Below the pieces are notes generated by a model. The model was not told the origin of the DNA, searched no databases, and worked only from the letters and a program-made list of their open reading frames with translations. From Melastoma dodecandrum (Eukaryota; Streptophyta; Magnoliopsida; Myrtales; Melastomataceae): a stretch of DNA of 64,000 nucleotides. Where the stretch lies: NCBI GenBank assembly GCA_029817715.1, contig JARUPY010000356.1, positions 2,017,001 to 2,081,000 of the forward strand. The letters run 5' to 3'. Positions 57,473 to 64,000 of the stretch are shown piece after piece (positions within the stretch are counted from its first letter, which is position 1; each line of letters starts with the position of its first letter). A program made the position numbers and the translations under genes.

Positions 57473-60400
57473 ATGGCTGAAAACTATAATGTGCCCAAAC
57501 CACATGTTGGGAATCCTCCCATTTTCGATGGTAAGAATTTTGCCTATTGGAAAATTCGTATGAGCGTATTTGTTGATGCTATTGACGAAGACTTATGGTC
57601 TTATATAGAAGATGGTCCTCCTTCTATACCAGAGAACCAACGATTTGATCGAGAAGGTCATCCTACACGGGAATACCTTAAGATCAGACGACTCACTAAA
57701 ACGACAAAGTATTTGATGTTCAATGCCATGTCAGAAGGTGAATTCGTCAAAGTTTCAACTTGCACTTCGGCCAAGGAAATCTGGGATAAACTTGTCACCA
57801 TGTATATTGGGACAGACCAGATAAGAGAAACTAAGGTGAATTTCTTAATTCACCAATATGAAAATTTCACTATGAAGGCTGATGAATCTGTAGAACAGAT
57901 GTTCCAGAGACTTAACCTTCTAGTTGATGCCCTAACTCATCTGGGCAAAACCTATCAAAATTCTGAACTAGTTCGAAAAGTTCTGCGTACTTTACCCAAA
58001 TCATGGGAATCCAAGAAAACGGCTATAGAAGCTAAAGACCTATCTACTCTTCGACTAGATCAATTGATGAGCTCCTTAATCTCGTATGAGATGGAAAGAT
58101 CCACTCAACCTGATATAAAGAGAGCACCTGTAGCTTTCAGAGCATCAGAAGAACCTACAGAAGGTTCAGATGATGAAGCAAAAGCTTATTCGGATGATGA
58201 ACTCGCAATGATAGCTAAATGCCTTTTGCGGTTCGCCTCCAAAAAGCGCTTTAATAAGAAAAGCCAAAATCACATGGACCCAAAATCGGTCACATGTTAT
58301 AAATGCAAAAAGAAAGGGCATTACAGTATAGAATGTCCTTTACCTAAAGAAAAGGAGAAACCTTCTCCTAAACACAAGTTCAAGAAAGCAATTGCTACTT
58401 GGGCAGAACTTGATGATTCTGATGATGAGGAAGCACAAATATGCCTCACAACTCACACAAAAACTCAAAATGAACTTAATACCTGCTTTCAAACAGAAAC
58501 TGTTGAAAGTGAATGGTATCTGGATAGTGGATGCTCCAGGCACATGACCGGAGACCCATCCAAATTCTCTTAACTGACTCTACAATGTGGAGGGTCAGTA
58601 AAATTCGGTGACAATAGCAAAGGCTCTGTCATTGGCAAAGGTACCATTGAAAGTTCTGACTCCATGGTCATCGATGAGGTTCTCTTGGTTACAGAACTAA
58701 AACATAATTTGCTGAGCATTAGTCAGCTTTGTGACAAAGGTTATAAAATAACTTTTGATCAAGACAAGTGTTCCCGAATCCTGAACAATGAAGTTCGCTT
58801 CATTGGGACTCGTAAGAGGAACATCTATACCTTGACTCAGAATAGCTTCTGTACTATAGAAAACTGCCTTCAGACAGTCAAAGATGAAAGCCTACTATGG
58901 CATAGAAGGTTGGGACATTTCAACTTCAAATTGTTATCCAAGCTTGTGAAAAAGGATTTGGTTAAGGGATTACCCAATATCCGTTTTGAGCATGACAGCT
59001 TCTGTGAAGCATGTTCACTTGGAAAACAAACTAAATCTTCATTCAAAGCCAAGAATGAAGTTTCTACTTCTCAACCTCTTGAACTTCTACATATGGAACT
59101 TCTACTAGAGTTCAGAGTGTCGTCGATAGAAGATACTGCCTAGTTGTAGTTTATGACTACTCTAGATACACGTGGGTTAAATTTCTAACTCATAAAAGCG
59201 ATGCTTTTGAAACTTTCATTAAGCTAGCTAAGAAATTACAGAATGAAACTGGATCTTCTGTAAATGCTATAAGAACGGATCATGGTATTGAGTTTGAAAA
59301 CCATGACTTCGCTACTTTCTGTGACGAACATGGTATCGATCACAATTTTTCTGCTCCTTATACTCATCAACAGAATGGAGTAGCAGAACAAAAAAATAGA
59401 ACTCTAATAGACATGGCTAGAACCATGATGTGTGAGAGCTCTACTCCACAGAACCTATGGGCAGAAGCTGTTAATACAGCCTGCTACATATCAAATAGGG
59501 TTCTACTCAGACCCATACTTGAGAAAACCGAACATATCCTATTTCTACTCCTTTGGAAGTCCATGCTTTATCTTGAGACCTTCTAAGGATAATTTGGGAA
59601 AGTTCGAAGCTAAGACAGATGAGGGCATCTTTCTTGGATACTCTTTGTCTAGCAAAGCTTATAGAGTTCTAAACAAAAGAACTTCCACTATAGAGGAGTC
59701 TATTAATGTAAAAATTAATGACCTTCCTACTATCAATACAGGAGATGTTATATCTCTAGAACCTACAGAAGATTCTGTAGAAACTCCACCCTCTACGAAA
59801 GAGAAGGGTGAACCTTCTGTTCAAGAGTCTAAAAATAACCTTGAACAAACGAATGATAATTCTGAAGAACATTCTCAGAATAATCAGCAAAGTGATATTA
59901 GAGCACCTGCTCTTTATCAAAGAGGGCATCCTGTAGACCAAGTCATAGGAGGGAGATCTTAACAGAGGCGTACAAACAAGTCGTTCTGTAAACGCCTTCT
60001 ATGAACACTCGGCTTTTCTATCACAGAAAGAGCCAGAGAATATCGATGAAGCTCTAAAAGATCCAGATTGGATACTTGCTATGCAAGAGGAGCTTGAGCA
60101 ATTCGAAAGGAGCAAAGTGTGTTCACTTGTTCCTAAACCTGACAACCGTTCCATCATTGGAACTAAATGGATCTTCAGGAACAAACTAAATGAGTCTGGC
60201 ATTATTGTGAGGAACAAAGCCCGACTCGTTGCTAAGGGATACTCTCAACAAGAGGGTATCGACTTTGATGAGACATTTGCTCCTGTAGCTCGACTCGAGG
60301 CAATACGAATGTTATTAGCTTATGCATGTTTTAACAACTTTAAGTTGTACCAAATAGACGTAAAAAGTGCATTCCTCAATGGAGAAATCAAGGAAGAGGT

Positions 60401-61556
60401 CTATGTAAGTCAACCTCCTGGTTTCGAGGATCTGCAAAATAGAAACTACGTCTATAAACTCTCCAGAGCAATATATGGTCTTAAACAGGCTCCTAGAGCA
60501 TGGTATGAGAGACTTAGCACCTTCCTTGTCGAAAAGGGCTAGAATAGAGGAAGAGTAGATACTACTATCTTTCTCAAACACAGAAGCAATCATCTCATTG
60601 TTGTCCAGATCTATGTCGATGACATTATCTTTGGATCAACTGATGAAACGCTCTGTGATGAATTCTCCAAGCTCATGACAAGTGAGTTTGAGATGAGCAT
60701 GATGGGAGAACTTACATTCTTCCTTGGTTTACAAATTCAGCAATCTGCAGAAGGTACATTCTTACATCAAGAAAAGTACATTAAGCAGCTTCTGAAGAAA
60801 TTCGGCCTAGAAGGCACGAAACCTTTGTCTACTCCAATGGGTACAAATACTCAATTGGACAAAGACGAAAACGGTAAAGAAGTGGATAGTAAGCTCTATA
60901 GAAGCATGATAGGTTCTCTTCTGTACCTTACGGCTTCTAGACCTGACATACTGTTTAGTGTGTGTCTCTGTGCTAGATTTCAATCAGCACCTAAAGAATC
61001 TCACATGACTGCGGTCAAAAGGATCTTTAGATATCTACAGGGTTCTGTAAACCTTGGCATTTGGTATTCAAAGAAATCAAACTTTGATCTCACCGAATAT
61101 TCGGATGCAAACTTCGCAGGAAGTAAGGTAGACAGAAAAAGTACAACTGGTACTTGTCAGCTCATGGGAAACAAGTTGATTTCATGGTTTTCTAAGAAGC
61201 AGACTTCTGTTGCCCTCTCCACTGCAGAAGCTAAATATATAGCAGCTGCAAGCTGCTGTGCACAACTCCTGTGGATGAAACAACAACTTGAGGACTACGG
61301 TCTCTCATTTATAAAAATTCCGATCAAATGTAATAATACTAGTGCTATTAGCCTAGCTAAGAATCCAGTGTATCACTCTCGATCGAAGCATATCGAACTC
61401 AGACATCACTTTCTGAGAGATAATGTACAACAGGGTTCTGTTAGTGTGGAATACATTAACACTGAACACCAATTGGCTAATATCTTTACTAAACCTCTCG
61501 ACAAAGAAAAATTTTTCCTTTTCAGAAGTGAATTAGGAATCTGCCATCCTCTTTAA
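57473..61556 (+). pseudogene. Sirevirus II Gag-protease-integrase-RT-RNase H, disrupted
   Basis: Gag with zinc knuckle CYKCKKKGHYSIEC, protease WYLDSGCSRHMTGD, integrase, RT and RNase H in order. Lesions: TAA at 58571-58573 just after the protease motif; a small deletion near 59100-59115 that changes the first integrase Asp context (HMD to HME) and shifts frame until about 59430; a roughly 30-nt deletion near 59530; loss of frame near 59960; and TAG at 60540-60542 within RT. From 60081 to 61556 the frame is otherwise open and includes [22 protein letters not shown] and RNase H (EYSDANFAGSKVDRKSTTG, TAEAKYIAAA). ORF end TAA at 61554-61556. Enzymatic activity as a whole is unlikely. Confidence 0.92.
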
Positions 61557-62343
61557 TGTCTTTCAGAAGACAATACGTTAAGTAAGAACTTCAAAAACTT
61601 ACTACAGAAGGTACACTTTCGTACACTTCATCATAGAAGGTAGAATCATCTACACTCTGCCATATAGAAGGTACATTTATTTGTGCACTTCATTACAGAA
61701 GGTATAATCTTCTGTTTCTACTCTACAGAAGGTACTTGCTTGTACTCTTCACAATAGAAGGTAGAATTTTTAGCTTTCTATACAATAGAAGCTTGAATTT
61801 CACCATCTATCTTATAGAAGGTATAACGACATGTATACCTTAAATCTAACTTTGGTAATTTCCAATTAATTGGAAGTTTACGTCTGGAGATATCAAATAT
61901 CATCCATTAAAATATTTAGATATAATCCGAATCAAATAAAATATTTGTTCTGATAAATATCGTGTCTATTAGGAAATTAATAATCCTAATAATATATTTT
62001 GGATATAATATCCATAATATTCGACTCTTCTACACTGAAGAAGCTTGCAACAGAAGGTTATGAAACCACCTTCTACGTTGCAGAACCGTCAGATTTCCTA
62101 TTATAATAAGGAAACAAATATTCCCCATATATTCCGATGCATGGCATTCGTGAAGTGACATGTTTTCCTCTTGAAAATCAAAATCATGAGTATTTTGGGC
62201 AGGAGAATATTTTCTTCCCAAACAAGGCATTCGGAGGCTGGTTAAAATCTTTAACCGCTGCTTTCCATCTTCACACTTCATCTTCAACCTTGAAACTTCC
62301 TTGTTCTTGCCCTAACCTCAAAACTTTAGATTTCTCTGGGTCC
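61557..62343 (+). repeat. AGAAGGTA-repeat spacer between pol and the third ORF
   Basis: Between 61600 and 61850 the words ACAGAAGGTA, ATAGAAGGTA and GTACACTTC recur about every 35-45 bp, as at 9805-9900 in element I. AT-rich sequence follows, with a possible upstream start at 62137 in the same frame as the third ORF. Confidence 0.65.
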
Positions 62344-64000
62344 ATGGCACCCAAAGTGAAATCCTTGAGGAAAAAGGCTAAGGCCGGAAGAAAGAAGGCT
62401 CGCGCATCGGAGAAGCCTGCATCATCTGCGAGCAGGACTCCACCCCCTTCATCATCTGCGAAACCCATCTCTCCTTCATCCGTTGAGACTCTCGATGGCA
62501 TGCCTCTCATCTCCACAGACGAAGGGCCCTCAAAAGTCCAAGTCTCCGTGGAAGATACAACCCAGAAGGAACCTCCGATCATCATGACGGTGGAACCCTC
62601 TGTCTCTGAGCCTTCTGTGCCTGATTCCTCTGTTCCTAAGGCCTCTGTCAAAGGTTCTACTGCGACAAGTGATACACTCCCTGTCGCCCCTACTGCTGAG
62701 ATTGTCGCATCTGATGAGGAGGTGGAGATCCCCCCTGCTGATGATGAACCTGACGAGTCTGACAAGGTGGTTTTCACTCCTGTCATAACCGTTTCCCCTG
62801 ATCTCAAGCTAAAAGGAGTCGCTTCTAAGCCACAGAAGGCATCTCGGAAGCATGCAGCCACTCCTTCCAAAAAGCTTCTCCATGATGCCATGAAACCCGG
62901 AGGAGTCTCCTCTAGGACCAGGCTGAAACGGAAAGGGCCCGAGACGGTCAACACCTCTATCATTGATATGGCTGCCAAAAAGACCAAGTCCCCAGAGAAA
63001 CCTGTTCTTGAGGACCCCTTCACAGAGGACCTGGATTCGTTTATCTTTCCGGTAAATCCTCTTGTCTCTAAGAAGGAGATAAAAACTGTTTTAGCCAATG
63101 ATAAACTGCCTAAATGTGATGCTGCGGGTAGGCAGATTGCCACCTTTAAGCGGATCGACTTTAACTGGTTTGCGGCTAATGGACTTGATATTGCCCCTCT
63201 GCTGGATAGAATCGGTTTGAGAACCTTATGTGAAACCTATGCAGAGCTGCCTGTCTCTCGTTTGAGAGAGTTCTATGCGAACGTCATGTTCCATGAATAG
63301 GGTCCGCATGCCAAGTTCTTAAAGACAGTCATTGAAGGGGTTACACTGGTATTTTCTGCCCATGATGTGAATCAATTGTTCAGCTGTATGGAGCATGATC
63401 CTCTGACAGACATGGGAAGAGAAGAATCCTACAGTATCATCTTGGGACAGAAGGTCCAAGCGACCAAGTACCTTGAGTCCACCAAGCTGGATCTCAAAAC
63501 TCGTATTCTGCATCGAGTGGTTCTGTTCTGCCTTCTACCAAGAACTGGAAGCATCGACACCATCAACCCAAATGATGCGACGTTGATGGCTCATATCCTG
63601 AAGGGAATTCCCTTTAATCTTGGTTTGCTGGTGTTCTCCCACATGAAAAGATGCTGCAATACGGCTGGGAATGCTCTCCCTTATGGCCAGGTAATTGCCG
63701 ACCTTCTGAAATTAGCTCGTGTCTCTACTGATGCTTCTAGAAAAGTGGAAAGTTGGCACTTTTGGACAACAAATTATAGCCAGCATGCATTATGTGAGGA
63801 AGGGTTCTACCTGGACCCTGAAAGGGAAGTCACAGGATTCTGCGCGTGATGATGAGGAAAAGCTTCTAGAGGCCAAGAAGAATGCTGAAGCATCTTCTGC
63901 TTGACCCTCTGCTGCTAAGCCTGCTGGTCGGAGACGTCCTTCATCATCTGTTGAAGCTCAAGTCCCTCTGGATAACATGGCTCTCCTCAATCTTGGGGAA
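62344..64000 (+). pseudogene. Sirevirus II third (env-position) ORF, disrupted
   Basis: The chosen start MAPKVKSLRKKAKAGRKKA (62344) begins a basic, Ser/Pro/Thr-rich domain of about 190 residues, then acidic patches, a second Lys-rich stretch, and from about residue 230 a globular part with LREFYANVMF (near 63280) typical of the putative plant transposon protein domain. A TAG at 63298-63300 interrupts it; the frame resumes (GPHAKFLKTVIEGVTLVFSA) to about 63760, where it shifts frame into VGTFGQQIIASMHYVR, followed by a stop near 63902. No signal peptide or transmembrane segment is visible, so an envelope role is not supported by this sequence; the basic N-terminus instead suggests nucleic-acid binding or nuclear targeting. 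Confidence 0.78.

Larger units (their letters stand above)
57058..64000 (+). mobile_element. Sirevirus II, 5'-truncated, running off the right edge
   Basis: Order: hairpin leader, Gag-pol with RT/RNase H (decayed), a spacer with AGAAGGTA repeats, and a long third ORF. The protein sequence is close to element I over Gag-integrase, so they are sister subfamilies. No 5' LTR or PBS is found on the left, and the 3' end is outside the window. It provides the reference showing what element I has lost. Confidence 0.88.

Noticed and set aside
62271..63143. 290-codon minus-strand frame
   Set aside because: Mirror of the third ORF on the plus strand; no codon or domain support.

Overview
The window is nuclear DNA from a flowering plant, most likely a eudicot. 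The evidence is spliced genes with GT..AG introns, a tau-class glutathione transferase, a CC-NBS-LRR gene, remains of a TIR-type NBS-LRR (a class missing from grasses), and a dense load of plant LTR retrotransposons. The species cannot be named from sequence alone.

Layout. 0.6-1.8 kb: last exon of a multi-pass membrane protein. 4.5-12.8 kb: a complete, recently inserted Ty1/copia Sirevirus (element I) with near-identical 1.84 kb LTRs and a 5-bp target duplication. It encodes Gag, protease and integrase in one open frame but lacks reverse transcriptase and RNase H. 12.8-15.4 kb: an older minus-strand copia remnant. 17.5-20.9 kb: an intact ten-exon CobW-type GTPase / zinc-chaperone gene, followed tail-to-tail by an isoflavone-reductase-like pseudogene. 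24.1-24.9 kb: an intact two-exon tau GST. 25-33 kb: copia and Ty3-like debris. 34.2-38.1 kb: a CC-NBS-LRR gene broken by one extra base. 39.3 kb: a foldback MITE. 40.4-42.4 kb: a Sirevirus solo LTR next to a plant-mobile-domain fragment. 43.5-44.7 kb: a non-autonomous Mutator-like element with a perfect 9-bp target duplication. 45.4-49 kb: an F-box pseudogene split by a second Sirevirus solo LTR. 49.2-51.5 kb: remnants of a TIR-NBS-LRR and an LRR receptor-like gene. 51.7-56.2 kb: a degenerate minus-strand copia element. 57-64 kb: a second, decayed Sirevirus (element II) that still has its RT/RNase H and a third, env-position ORF. It runs off the right edge.

Genes likely to work are the membrane protein, the CobW protein and the GST. 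The NLR is one base from open. The Sireviruses tell a linked story: element I moved recently although it carries no RT, so it probably relied on RT from a relative organised like element II. Both elements and both solo LTRs share an unusual grammar of short imperfect hairpins (ACAGAAG ... CTTCTGT or CTCTGT) and a short module with a GTGAGGGA donor-like and TGCAG acceptor-like end in the transcribed LTR. These signals, the RT-less element and the Mutator-like element are the most noteworthy parts.
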